Below are positions 49,196 to 61,382 of a stretch of DNA of 64,000 nucleotides, one piece after another (position 1 is the stretch's first letter; every line of letters begins with the position of its first letter). The notes under the pieces were generated by a model. The model saw only the letters and a list, made by a program, of their open reading frames with translations. It was not told the DNA's origin and searched no databases. Source of the DNA: Sebastes aleutianus (Eukaryota; Chordata; Actinopteri; Perciformes; Sebastidae); assembly GCA_916700875.1 (NCBI GenBank), contig CAKAKS010000062.1, positions 11,936,960 to 12,000,959 of the forward strand, written 5' to 3'. Made by a program: the position numbers and the translations under genes.

Positions 49196-49895
49196 TTAAA
49201 GCTAGAGTCGGTAATGCTGAGAAACTAGCAAGAATACACTAGATTTAAAAAATCATCCAACCGAAAAAAACGAGACCCGGGGGAATTTAATTTATTGATA
49301 GCTGGGATGAGAATTTCAACTAACACAACAAAAAATGGTTTTGAACAACACTACTAATCAAACCTTTAACTTTCATGAACTGAAAACCATCCTGAAATTA
49401 TTGTTAGCATAAAAGTAACCTTTGACATCATATTGATTTTGTCATGAGCCCATGAGATTTGTTTAAAGAGTACAATTGCAGTTAAGCAGAGTTGATGAGT
49501 TGTGATGTTTTTCCACTTTTAATTCAAAAAATTGTAATACAAATTTATGGAAAAGATTTGTCACTTTCCCCAAAAACTAAGTCGGCTCTGGTTACATCAA
49601 ACATTTATTCAAATATACAGCCAAACATTCCTGCCAAAGCAGTTCCCAGACTCCCGCTGCTCAACAGAACTGTAAAACATCATAGGAAACACTAAAATAC
49701 TCTCCACTAAAAACACTTTTAAAAAAAACACTCCTCCCACTAGGCTGTCTGGTTAAAGACACTAAACAAGCTGACGGGGGAAATCAGGTTGACACATAAT
49801 ATAATTCTTTTGTAAGATGATTTTTTTCCTTTCAAAGAAGGAGCCTGTATTGTAGCTTTTCTGCTAGATCTCATGCAGACACAGACATGTGCTTG

Positions 49896-51074
49896 TTAAC
49901 CCCCTGAGATCCGGACTTTACTGTGTTTCAGAGGCTTTAGCAGGTTCAGTTTTAGAGCTAGAGTGAAGGTCCAGATATCATATGGAACTAGAAAAGGAAT
50001 CCATTGGTACCAACTATGTCATACTAGCATGTCGGGAAGGAGGAAGGAGGCTAAATAACGCTACAAATTTAGGCTAAATTTTGGCAAACTGGCATGGCCA
50101 TTTTCAAAGGGGTCCCTTGACCTTTGACCTCAAGATATGTGAATGAAAATGGGTTCTATGGGTATCCACAAGTCTCCCCTTCACAGACATGCCCACTTTA
50201 TGATAATCACATGTAGTTTGGGGTAAAAAAAAAAAAAAAAAAAACATACAGTTTTTAGTATGCAGTATGAATGTGTTATTTCCGCCTATTCTAAAATGGT
50301 GTATTACTTGCATACTGGGGTCCCTAAACAGTCTTGGAATTACATAAATTGGGTATCACTGTAAAGCTGAGACTCTTGTGGATCCAGTGAGCCCAACAGT
50401 ATTCATGTGTGATGATGTTGGTCCCCATAGTAGCTGTTTCATTCTGAGACCATTCTTTTAAACTTGACCTCACTGTATAAAATGACCTGTGGTGACCTCT
50501 AGGATAATCACAGCCTCATGAAACTTTACAACCACGAACTAAAGACCTAGAGCATTCAGAGGATGGATGGCTTTCCTAGCTAGATTGACAATAAGGGGGT
50601 TTCTGAGCAGTTTTCAGAACAGAAGTGCTCGCAATCCAATTGCCAAAAAATTAAATTCTTGCAAAAATCTCCAAATGTCAAAAGTTTTTGATACCAAATC
50701 ACAGCATGGCTTTTTCTACGGTGTTCTTCAAAGTCTTGGTGTCTTAATGTGATTTTTTGGAGGGATTATTGATAATTGTTTATCAAAAACCCGAGGAGTA
50801 AAAAAATGGTTAAATTTAGCACCAAATCTGTGTAACAAACGATATCAACCCAAAAATGCTGCAAAAACTTATGAAAGTGAGCATGGGAATGGCCATCTTA
50901 TACTTCTATTATAATGTTCTAAACCCTTATACACTTTTAAAATGTATTTTAAATAATTAATTAATTAATTAATGTTCATTTCTGATTTATGACCTGCTAT
51001 CTCACCCTAAAGACCCCCTGTACTCCCCTAAAAAAAAGACAAAAACGGGTGTATTGTGGATCTCAGAGGGTTAA
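49896..51074 (+). mobile_element. TTAA-flanked piggyBac-like non-autonomous element, complete
   Basis: TTAA lies at both edges (49896-49899 and 51071-51074). The inverted ends are CCCCCTGAGATCC on the left and CCCTCTGAGATCC on the right strand, with one mismatch. A TTAA target and ends starting CCC fit the piggyBac superfamily. The 1.18-kb interior has no transposase frame. From about 49938 to 50225 it contains the fam1 core without fam1 termini, including a consensus DR1 (AGGTCAAAGGTCA on the minus strand, 50118-50130). An A20 run interrupts the core end at 50225. Confidence 0.8.
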
Positions 51075-52839
51075 CTTGGCCTGTTGTTTAGTCACACACA
51101 CATAACATTCAGACAACAGAAGGTGCCCATGCACACAAAGAGAAAGAAAAAAAAAAGGATGTATAAGAAGAAAAACAAGATTGGGCGTCAGACATGCCAC
51201 CTCCAGACAAACCACAGCAAAATGGCACGCCGTCTGTTTTGTGACTATGAGGATTGTGGCTGAAAGTCAATATATGACTGAAGCTGAAACAGCAATCTGG
51301 GTCAACCTCACCTCGTGCAGCTCGTGCCCCACGCTCTGCAAACTAGCTCAAAATACAAAGGAACTTTAAGCCATTATTAATGTTATTGTGTGTAACTCTC
51401 AGTTCCATGAGGCATATCTGGGTGCCAGATCACCTTCCTGTCACTTCCTAGTTTATCAGTTATTAACAACGTCATGCTGCTGAGGTTTTTGCAAACACAG
51501 TTTTTCCCACAGTATGCTGCAATAACATCCCCCAGACATCAGATCCCAGTGTAGTTTGTTGGGCTGAGTTGGAGGCATTTATGGGTTTATATATATATTA
51601 ATTTAATTTAATTTAATTTAATTTAATTTAATTTAATTTAATTTAATTTGATTTAATTTGATTTAATTTAATTTAATTTAATTTAATTTAATTTAATTTA
51701 ATTTAATTTAATTTAATTTAATTTTTTAATTTATTTATTGGTGCAAAAACAAAACAGCAGTGACTTTAAAAGCAGTACAACAATGATAAGAACAGGGGAG
51801 AAATACCCAAGAAAAGACTATGAAAACAAGGTGACGCTCAGAGCTTGACATGAGACATAACAAACAAAACAAACAAAACCAACATAACAAAACTAAAAAA
51901 AAAGGTTGAAATAATAAATCTTGTAGTTCCCTCTTAAATAAATCAAAAAGAAAAAAGAAAACAATAATAATAAAAAATTATAATGATAATAACTAGGTAG
52001 TAATACAAAGGAGGGCCCTAAAAATAAATAAATAAATGAGTAGTTAGATATTTAGGAGTGTCAGCTGTTGTAGTATGGAGGGACCTTGCAGGGTTTGAGA
52101 ACTGTCTATTGAGGTGTGTGGTGGTGGGTGTACTGGTTTCAGTGGCAGTAGGGGGATTTTGTTACTGTGGTGAGGGGCCCAACAGCTGTGAAATGAGTCC
52201 ATTTGGTTGTTTTTTTAATGCTATTTGCTTTTCTGTTGAAATGTACTCAGATAGTAGAAGGTGCCAGTGGGATGTTAGAGGTTAGTTGTGCATTTCCTGT
52301 TTAGTTATATTGTTTTTGTAGCGATTGTTATTGGTATAGTTTTTAAGGAAAAGACATGGAGCCTGTTAACATCGTTATTAGAGGTGATGGGAATCGAAAC
52401 ACAGAAAGAGGCGACATGTTACATCACTGCAGAAAGCCAGTAAGATCACAGACCAGCGCTCTGTTTCTTGTTCTCTCTCCTTGTGCCGATATCTCGTTGT
52501 TTCCCCAACAGACAGAGGCCCGGGTGATTTCTGAGCCTTTGACTGAGCATTAATCAACTATAGTTTATTTTAGAATGCAATCCCCATATTTACCAAACCG
52601 AGAGTGTGAGAGCAGCTTCTCATGTCATGTTATACGACTTGTGATTAACTCTGACATAAGACAGAAGAGTTGATAGTGAGGAGCCGGAGGGCCTGTTCCT
52701 GAGGAGAAACATGACCTGTTTGCATTTGGCTGACTTATCTTATCACGAATCACATGCTCTGTTTAGTATCTCCAGAAAACAGGTTTACAGTATATTGGGA
52801 CAACCCTAAAGGCCTGCATGCTCTTTCCTGTTGAGCGTC
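51075..52839. other. Gene-free stretch around the TTTAA satellite
   Basis: The pentanucleotide satellite at 51596-51725 and a following A-rich tract dominate. The remainder is unique and non-coding. Confidence 0.5.
51596..51725 (+). repeat. (TTTAA)n pentanucleotide satellite
   Basis: About 26 tandem copies of TTTAA with two G substitutions near 51650-51660. This long AT-only tract is followed by an A-rich region to about 52040. Confidence 0.95.
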
Positions 52840-53920
52840 TCAGCTAGTTTGAAAAATATACAAATTGCAATTTGATATTGAGTCAGTTCTAACACCTGAA
52901 CACCACGTGTTGTGCTTGATAGTGTGTGAGAACCATAGTTATTCAAGCAGATAACTTGCTTTATGCAAATGTATGTATATATTTATTATTGGAAATCAAT
53001 TAACAACACAAAACTATGACAGATATTGTCCAGAAACCCTCACAGGTACTGCATTTAGCATAAAAAATATGCTCAAATCATAACATGGCAAACTCAACCC
53101 AACAGGCAACAACAGCTGTCAGTGTGTCAGTGTACTGACTTGACTATGACTTGTCCCAAACTGCATGTGATTATCATAAAGTGGGCATGTCTGTAAAGGA
53201 GAGACTTGCGGGTACCCATAGAACCCATTTTCATTCACATATCTTGAGGTCAGAGGTCAAGGGACTCCTGTGAAAATGGCCATGCCATTCGGAGCGTTAT
53301 TAAGCCTCCTTCACAACAAGCTACTACTGTATGTCATGGTAGACTTTAAAACTAAGCCCGCTACAACCTAAAAATCGCAAGTTGCGTTAATGCTTTAAAG
53401 AAATTAGTGTTGTTAAAACGAATTTGCGTTAACGCATTATCGCATTAACTTTGACAGCCCTAGTATGTATATGTAGCTACATACTTCTGAGACATTATAG
53501 CTGGCCCTAACAAAACAAACTAAAAATACTGCAAAACTTAAAATATAAAAAATAAAATCAAACCTTTCTGAAAAAATTAAACTAAACTAAAACTAGCAAA
53601 CACACTCTGAAAACTAACTAAAGCTAAACTAAAATGAAATCGGAAAGTCAAAATGAAAATAAAATAAAAAACAATTGAAAATTCAAAACTATTCTAACCT
53701 TGGTCAGACCTAGTTAGCAAGTGAGCAGAGAAATCTAAACATTTAGCTAAAAGTAATGAAATACAGTTTAAATGGTTAGCTAACATCCAGCTTATGTCAC
53801 ACGGAGTGGTTGTAATACGAATGCAGACTTGACCAGACCAACTTAAACATTGACAGTTCAATTGTATGAAAATAAATATATGTTCACTTTTATATAATTA
53901 ATAGTGCATCCATTCTTGTA
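52840..53920 (-). repeat. fam3 dispersed repeat, copy 5 (reverse), split by fam1
   Basis: Left remnant with TTGAGTCAGTTCTAACACCTGAACACC. Right remnant with GACCAGACCAACTTAAACATTGACAG and AATAAATATATGTTCACTTTTATATAATTAATAG. The fam1 copy at 52957-53462 lies between them. Confidence 0.5.
52957..53462 (+). mobile_element. fam1 copy H, left end missing
   Basis: Starts within the family at the TTTATGCAAATGTATG block and ends TTTGACAGCCCTA. DR1 lies at 53247-53259. It interrupts another dispersed repeat (fam3), pieces of which lie on both sides (about 52840-52950 and 53690-53920). Confidence 0.75.
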
Positions 53921-54319
53921 TATCATCTATACAATGTTGTCTCATTGAGTCTCAAAATAAAAAGCCAGTTTGAATGCATATGTTGTTGGCATGGGCTACT
54001 ACTTCCTATATTTGCATGCGTATCATATCTCCAAAATATGAGCTTCTCAGGAGTATAAAGAGAGCCAGTCCTGCTACTCAATAAAGGGCTTGTAATCTGG
54101 AGTTTTCACTTGAAATCAGTGGTGTGATCTGTGGCAAATACATACAAGAAATGACCTGATTATGGTCCTGCCAGTTTCCAGCTAAAGTGCCTGTGTGTTA
54201 CCGCTTGTCAGCTGACCTGACACCCACAGCTGAGCTCACCACCACAGGCCTCAGCAGAGTTTGCAAGAGATCGTGTCAATGATGTCCTCATAACTACGGC
54301 AATAACACTGCGCAGCCCC

Positions 54320-54322
<3 letters not shown>

Positions 54323-54361
<39 letters not shown>
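54323..54361 (+). repeat. (CA)n microsatellite
   Basis: About 19 uninterrupted CA units. Confidence 0.9.
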
Positions 54362-54363
<2 letters not shown>

Positions 54364-54513
54364 ATTACACTTCCTTTAAGACTCAAGCATCAAGAATGCG
54401 AGTGACTGCAGGCCCCTCAGCCGCAGCAATAAAAAGCTGTGTAGTAAAGTAATACGTGCTGCGCTGGGAGAAACTTTACTTAGCCCTTTTTAATATGATC
54501 TCTTCTGATAAGG

Positions 54514-55085
54514 TATGGAGGACAGAACCTGTCCAAATAAAAAATAAATGACTCGATAAATGAATAAATATGTCATTAAAACTAATATTAAAAATAAATG
54601 TAGCAATTAACTAATTGATAAAATGTGACATAAATTGATATTTTTAAGAAAAATAAATAAGTTTGGGGAAATAAATAAGGGGTGAAATGCAAAGAGAAAA
54701 TCGTGCAGAAATAAATAAATAAATGCATAAATACATTTAAAAACAATATAAAATTAATAAATAAAAAATAAATACATAAATAAAAATAAATGACTAAATT
54801 TAAAATTTAATGAAAAGTAAATACATAAATAAATAAAAGGGAAAATTAAACAGAAGACTAAATAAATAAGGAAGTGAATACAAAGATAAATAAATAAAGA
54901 AGCAAATTAAAACAGAAATATCAAGTCATGTTGTTCAAATGTTCATTCACATTTTATCAATTAATTAATGGCTACATTATTTTTAATATTATTTTATTTA
55001 AAAAAAAGATATATAATGGCATATTTATTTATTTTTCAAGTCATTTATTTATCTATTTTTGATTTTGGCAGGTTCTGTCCTCCAT
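54514..55085. mobile_element. AT-rich foldback MITE with TATGGAGGACAGAACCTG ends
   Basis: The left end TATGGAGGACAGAACCTG and right end CAGGTTCTGTCCTCCATA are perfect 18-bp inverted repeats. Inverted similarity continues inward for roughly 130-150 bases, through the ATTGATAAAATGTGA block on the left and TCACATTTTATCAAT on the right. The centre is (AAATAAAT)-like low complexity. A lone end of the same family lies near 62597-62625. Confidence 0.8.
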
Positions 55086-56415
55086 AATAAAGTTCATATC
55101 TAGAAAAAAAAGTAGATTTTTGGTCATGAACACGCGTGATGAGTGATGGTGATACTTTTTTGGCGAGGGCATGCATGAGTGGTCAATAACGAGCGTCAAT
55201 AAGAGTAGTGATGAAGGATTCCTCAGGGCTCACACTCCAGAGGTGAACAAGGACATACATTTTCAAGAGCAGCCAGAGAGACTGACAAGGCAAAAGAAAT
55301 ACAGACAGACAAACCTAGTGAAAGTAAACAATAAGTGAAAGACAGAAAAGAGTCTCTTGTTCCATCTCCACGGTGCTGAAGAGTATTTTCCCCAGACCTG
55401 GCCCTGAGCCTATCCAAACACCCCCGTCTGTGCCTTCCACTGACCCCACAGCCCTTCCGTTAACCCCCAGACGTCACACCAGGCCACAGCTGCATCCCAA
55501 ATCTGAGGGAAAGAGTGTGCAAAGGCTAGAGGTGGAGAAGACAGGCTGAGGAGGGGACTTAATCCCATTTTAGATACTTGGGAGGATCTTCAAGTCCACT
55601 TGATACAGGCCAAGAAATAAGTTTCTACCCTGTCACCTCATGGCCCTTGTTTCTTAGAGGGAGGAGGGGAACTTGAGGGTTGGTTCGAGTTTATATCTAC
55701 AGCTGGGAGGTCAGCTTTCCTCTGGGACAATGTGAGGATATGAGTCTTTGATGACAAGTCGTGATAAGGGACTCATAGTGCGTGTGTGTGTGTCTGTGTG
55801 TGTGTTTCTGTGTGTGTGTGAAGGGTAATGGGTACAAGGGCAGCCAATCTTTTCTTCACTCCCATTTTCTGAAGACTGTTGCCACAGTCTTTCCAGCCTT
55901 TCTGTTTCATTTAAGCTGTGTTTTTGCATTGTGCTAAAGTAAACAATTAAACCAATACAGCAGGAAAATATGACTACACACAGCTAGCTACTGTGACTAA
56001 TACATCCAGTATATTTTGATATCAGAAAAGTAAAAATGAAAGTGGACTCACTTTCATTTTTACTGGTAATAATTTCTATTGGCATAGGAAAACCATGAAT
56101 ATACACAAACACTGCAAGAATACAGAAGAACTGTAGGTTAAAGTTGAACCGGGACGTCAGTCTGCATGATGTGGTGGATAATTATAATGAAACAGTTTAA
56201 GTTTACCATTTTCTTTTTCCTAATAAACTTGACTAACCTGGATGTTTGTTTACAACCTGCATGATGTCTGACTGCTTGTGTTTGTTGCCCCTTTTGGACC
56301 TTTTAAGCTATGTTGCTAGTATGTTTTGGTGATTACAGTGTTACCATAACCATCCGAACCAACGACTGGAGCTGCAAAAATAACAAGACTAAGAGTCTAA
56401 AGCTATGCTAACAGC
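55086..56415. other. Gene-free stretch
   Basis: Includes a GT-rich patch at 55780-55820. A small inverted pair (AGTGGACTCA / CACTTTCATTTTTACT) lies near 56025-56065. No gene. Confidence 0.5.
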
Positions 56416-57612
56416 TCTGTGAGGGTGTACTTAGGCACAGTGGTGCTTTGAGTTAAATGCTGACATCAGCAGGCTAACATGCTCACAATGATAATGTTAA
56501 CATGCTGATGTTTAGCAGGTGTGTTCACCATGTTCACAATATTAGCATGCACTTAGCAATACTTAACATTAAACACAAAGTACAAAGCTGAGCATGATGG
56601 GAATGTATCTGGTGATAAACAGAGTATAGTAGGACAAAGTAAAACTTTTCACCTGCTGATGATGCTCAATATTGCCAGATGGGAAAAGTTAAACAGTACC
56701 ACGCAGAGAATTCAAATTATCATATTTTGAGGAAAATGATTGTACGCGAGTCATAACCACGAGAACAAATGTGTAATTTTACAAAACATGTATTTAAACA
56801 ACTTTTTGACACGCCTACCATTGTACTGTACCCACACCCAATGTTTCTGTTTTAAAGCAAGCTGACGTAGTTATGATGTGTGGAAGGGTTAGTGTTAGTA
56901 CTATCGTTTCAAATGAATGCATCAGTTTAGCTATCTCTCGTGCAAATTCTTGGTGTCAAGTGGCGGGACAGAGAACGACAGAACGGCATGATTGGCTGGA
57001 AAGAGGTCACGTGAGAAGAGATGTGTAAACACAGACACAAGATTACACCGGAAATCAATTTAAATGAGACGGCGCGGACTAAAACCAACTACTAATTGTA
57101 AGCGCCACAAAATGGTCAAATTATCGTACATTATGGCACTTTTGGCATTATTGATCGTACAACATACAGTGGGCAAAATTATCGTACAAATAAGATAATT
57201 ATCGTACATCTGGCATGATGGCACTAGAGCAGGGGTGCCCAAACTTTTTCCCTTGGAGTGCCAAAACTGGAACTTTATGGTGGGCCACAGGCCAAAAGCA
57301 AACACCTGTTGTATTGTTAAGACGCCAAAATTTAGCCTAAGTTCAATAGCCAATGGATTCATTAGGTTTTCTAGTTTCATATATTACCAATATATTCACT
57401 CTAGCTTTAAAACAACCTGCTAAGGCCTCCGAAAGACAGTAAAATCGGACGAACTTTGGGCAGCCCTGCGCCAGAGGAAAAATCAGGGGATCGACAAAGT
57501 CATTAGGATTCATCCTCTGGGGAGCATGGATATCTGAACCAAATTTCATTGCAATACATCCAATAGTTATTGAGATATTTCAGTCTGGTATTACCATCCA
57601 TGAAACGAATCC
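56416..57612 (+). repeat. Dispersed teleost repeat interrupted by two insertions
   Basis: The left part (56416-56610) is the GCTAACATGCTCACAATGATAATG / TTAGCAGGTGTG text I recognise as a very common fish repeat. The right part (57478-57612) carries the linked block with GATTCATCCTCTGGGGA and CATCCAATAGTTATTGAGATATTTCAG. Between them lie a region with repeated ATCGTACA motifs (57123-57208) and the hAT-type element at 57230-57468. Confidence 0.6.
57230..57468 (+). mobile_element. Small hAT-type element with CAGGGGTGCCCAAA ends
   Basis: The left end is CAGGGGTGCCCAAACTTT and the right end, reversed, CAGGGCTGCCCAAAGTTC. The flanks CACTAGAG (57222-57229) and CGCCAGAG (57469-57476) match at 6 of 8 positions, an aged 8-bp duplication. 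Its interior (about 57325-57450) is a piece of the core otherwise found in fam1 and the TTAA element. It inserted into a larger teleost repeat (56416-57612). Confidence 0.8.
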
Positions 57613-58879
57613 AGTAAACTGGAGTCTACTTGTCTAGTTGACTCCCAAAAACCGTCATCCGGACCAGCTCAGGCTGTATAATTGTCGGCCACATTGACCT
57701 TTAGGGGCTAAGACAACAAGCAGTGACAGAAATAGTAAAGAACACACAGCTGAAGGTGAAGGAATAAACTGTTTCCTCTTTGTTGAGACCAAATTATTTG
57801 TGCCTCTCTCATATTGAAAGCAATGTCTTCTCTCTGTGTGATGATGACGAGGGTCAAGCCTGTCCAACAGTTTCAAAAGTGACTTGTTAGAGCTGGACCG
57901 CGTCACACGAATGACCAAGCGAAGCCGACTTCCCAGTCGCACTGTCATCTGTTGTTTCCACATAAACTGGCATACTGACTGTTTATGGGCTTTTTAAGGA
58001 CTCTCCTGGCTCCTGGCTGACCTCAGGCCACAGTTTACGCTCTCTGGCTATGTGGCTTCTACGTGTACACCCAAAGTCGGTGAATCAAATTACAGAATCG
58101 TTTTCACGATTTGAAGTTCTGTGCTGCCACGGCCATGATTCAATCTGACAACAGATCCTCAAGGATGGCGGGCACAGTTTACGGTATATACCTGCCCTGT
58201 TTCCTGCGAAATCAGAGGAAATGAAGAGGACTCATCAGTGGTCAGCGAGCCCATGTGTTTCCTGAGCTGCTCTCAATAATGAGCAAACACACATCCTTCT
58301 GCTGGCATTTTATCTGCTCCCAGAGCCCACATCAAGGCCTTGGACTGTCCTCCAAACAATGGGCTCAGGAATCCCACTCTCTGCTCTACAAGAAATCAGG
58401 CTGTAATTTAGATAGCTGTATCTTTCCGTCTAGACACACGAGGCATGTCAGCGGTATCATTTGTTGAAACAATGCAGTGTTAATTGCTATTCGAATGGCA
58501 AAACAACAAACACTGAGCAGAGACGGGAATTTTAACATTGTTGAAGGGGATTCGAAGGTTAAACCTCTGATTGCGGATGTTTACTCTCTACTAAGTCTGA
58601 GATCTGAAACCAGTTGTCTTTGTAGAAGGTAAAACATTTACGTCTTCAAATGAAAGGAACGTGATGCCGGGTACACAATACACGAGAATAAAGACGATTT
58701 TGGCCCGATTCCCCCCTCGGGCAATCATCAGCAATTCCCCGATTTTTTTATGGTTCTAAATATTATCTTTCTAGATATTCCTGTAGTGTGAGGTACTGTA
58801 TGTTAAGAGTGTTTTTTTTCAAGCATCCCCCATTCAGCTCGGAAGTCCATCCTGGCCAGACCGATTTCAAAAAAGTAAA
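57613..58879. other. Gene-free stretch
   Basis: Unique sequence without supported frames, ending at fam1 copy J. Confidence 0.5.
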
Positions 58880-58887
58880 TATTAAAC

Positions 58888-59327
58888 TAGGGCTGTCAAT
58901 TGATTAAAATAGTTAATCGCAATTAACCGCATGATTGTCCATGGTTAATCATGATTGCAAATTAATCACACGTTTTTTATTTGATAAAAAATGTACCTTA
59001 AACTGAGATTTGTCAAGTATTTAATACTGCATGTACAATATGTAAAGGGGAGACTCATGGGTACCCATAGAACCCATTTTCATTCACATATCTTGAGGTC
59101 AGAGGTCAAGGGACCCCTTTGAAAATGGCCATGGCAGTTTTTCCTCGCCAACATTTTGCATACGTTGTGAGCATTATTTAGCCTCTTTGGCGACAAGTTA
59201 GTATGACATAGTTGGTACCAACGGATTCATTAGGTTTTCTAGTTTCATATGATGCCAGTATCTTCACTCTAGCTTTAAAATGGACGCCTGCTACAACCTC
59301 TGAAACGTGTTATCTTTGACAGCCCTA
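58888..59327 (+). mobile_element. fam1 copy J with perfect 8-bp target duplication
   Basis: 440 bases, from TAGGGCTGTCAATTG to TTTGACAGCCCTA. TATTAAAC is duplicated exactly on both sides (58880-58887 and 59328-59335). DR1 lies at 59096-59108. It has a central deletion, so it is a short derivative. This is one of the two cleanest proofs that the family moves as a hAT-type element. Confidence 0.9.
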
Positions 59328-59335
59328 TATTAAAC

Positions 59336-60390
59336 ATGTTCAATATTTATGATCGGATATCCTGTTGTGTGTGGGGGAACCCCGAGGACAGCCGATGACA
59401 CAGTCACGTAGGAAAGAACGACAGCAAACAGAAAACCAAGCTGAGTGAAGGAAAACCACCACTGTCATGGCAGCCGCAGCTAATGCATGAGCTAATGCAA
59501 AACGTGACGCATAAAGTAGTAGATGATGGAACTCAGAAATGGAGCACCAACTTGTTCATTTGTGGCAACAACCCGAGTGTTTCTTTAATGTGTCTTCATG
59601 ACTTCATCGATCCATCCTTTGGGAATTTTCAGAAGAAGTAGTGCAAAAACTAACATTGCTACTTCTTCCTGCCCATTGTCCACCGTGTTTGTTTACACTA
59701 AAGTCATTTTTGATCGCGAGAGATTTTGCAAGATTTCCATTTTTTTTAGTCGGGATTCTTCTTGTTCATGAATGTAATCCGTTAGTGTGTGGTGTGCTGT
59801 TTTAGTGTGGGCCAGCCTGAAGACAGACACAGAGAGAGAAATAGAAACTATTCTGGCTTCTGTCATGAGGGGATTTTTTTGGGATCAAATTTATCAGCAG
59901 TAAAAATCTAGCAGGTCAAGAGACACCCACGCCATTCCAGCCCCTCGCAGACAGAACGAAAGTAGTAAATAATGACTTCCTGTGAAAACACAACTTACCA
60001 CTTCCTTTCATTTTCCTTCTCATCTTTCATCTAAGAATCCCAAGTGGACAATGTTTGAAAATCCCAAGCCGAGCAGCGTTTTTGGTCATAATTAGCTGAA
60101 GGAGAGGAGGAGGAAATGTGGGTGGGTGGGGAAGGTTAAAGCCGGGCCTTCTGTGAAGAATGGCTATTTTTGAGTTGCGTTGTGCAGGAAGGGTAATTCT
60201 AAGGTTCACTGCTTTACTGTAATCTTTTGCAGAGTGAGAACCCTTATGTGGTTAACCACCCATTACCGTCTACTTCTGCGGCTGCAGTTGACACAAACCA
60301 TTCTATAGGGCAGGAGAGAGAAAGTCTGGCCTTTTGGTAAAAGTTGAAATTGCTCTCTTAAATTTCACCTTTCTATAACATGCAATAAAA
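59336..60390. other. Gene-free stretch
   Basis: Unique sequence. No gene or repeat recognised. Confidence 0.5.
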
Positions 60391-61382
60391 TGTAGGAGTG
60401 GGAAAATTAAAATGATTCTCCTATGTATTGCGATTAAAAGAACAAATTTGAGTCTATGCGGAAGTAGAAGGAAGTTACCGCTTTTATTGTTGTAGTCTTA
60501 GTAACGTGACGTCATATCTGTTCCCCATCCGTCAACCAAAACAAACCGCAGCGAGCCGAAATGAGAAAGTAGAAAACGGTGGAGCGTCTGCGTAGATACG
60601 ACCTGCACCATCACATTTTAAAGCCAAAGTGGTAAACACTACACATAGAATAAAGTATGGAAACAATTTGGGTTTCACTCATTGCAGGAACAGCAGAGCT
60701 AGACATCCCGGCTAAAGCTCCATGCTAAGTTAACGTCATCGTATTGCAGTAACGTGCGGTCAAGCCAGCCGTCACTCATCTCCGTGGTCAAATCAGCCAA
60801 CGCTACAACAGAATAGCACCCATATACTGACATTTATGTTAAATGCATTCAAACAGCCCGATGGAGCTGACCATGGATGTATAAAGAGAACGGAGCTGAC
60901 AGGAGAGCTAGCGACGGACTTAGAAAAGTTAGAGGAAGTATACATGTGTGACTACTTCCAGTTTTCAAAATAAGGGAACTGTATATACAAAATACATATA
61001 TGGAAATGATTGGATTATATTCACCAGAAGTACAAAACATCACATGTCCCTTATAAATAAAAAGAAAATAATACTAATTTGTGAGGGAAATGTTTTTATT
61101 CTTTGATTTTTGGGTTGCTGGAAGAAATAAAAAAAAATAATGCCTGACAATGACTGATATATTTGACTTCAGGACATCTCTGACTACATACATGCTGAAA
61201 ATCAAACACATTTACCGTATCAATCGGTCTAGTGTTAAAAAAGTTAACAAAAATCACAATAAATTGTAATATCGAATCGCAATACTTGTAGGAAGAAATG
61301 AAAATCTCAATACTTATCGAATCGGCACACAAGTATCGTGATAGTATTGAATCGGGAGATAGGTGTATGGTCCCAGCCCTAG
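60391..61382. mobile_element. Possible hAT-type element
   Basis: The left edge TAGGAGTGGGA and right edge TCCCAGCCCTA are imperfect inverted ends. Near the right end the repeated phrases ATCGAATCGCAATACTTG and GTATCGTGATAGTATTGAATCG resemble the ends of known teleost hAT repeats. The boundaries are uncertain and no target duplication was confirmed. Confidence 0.4.
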
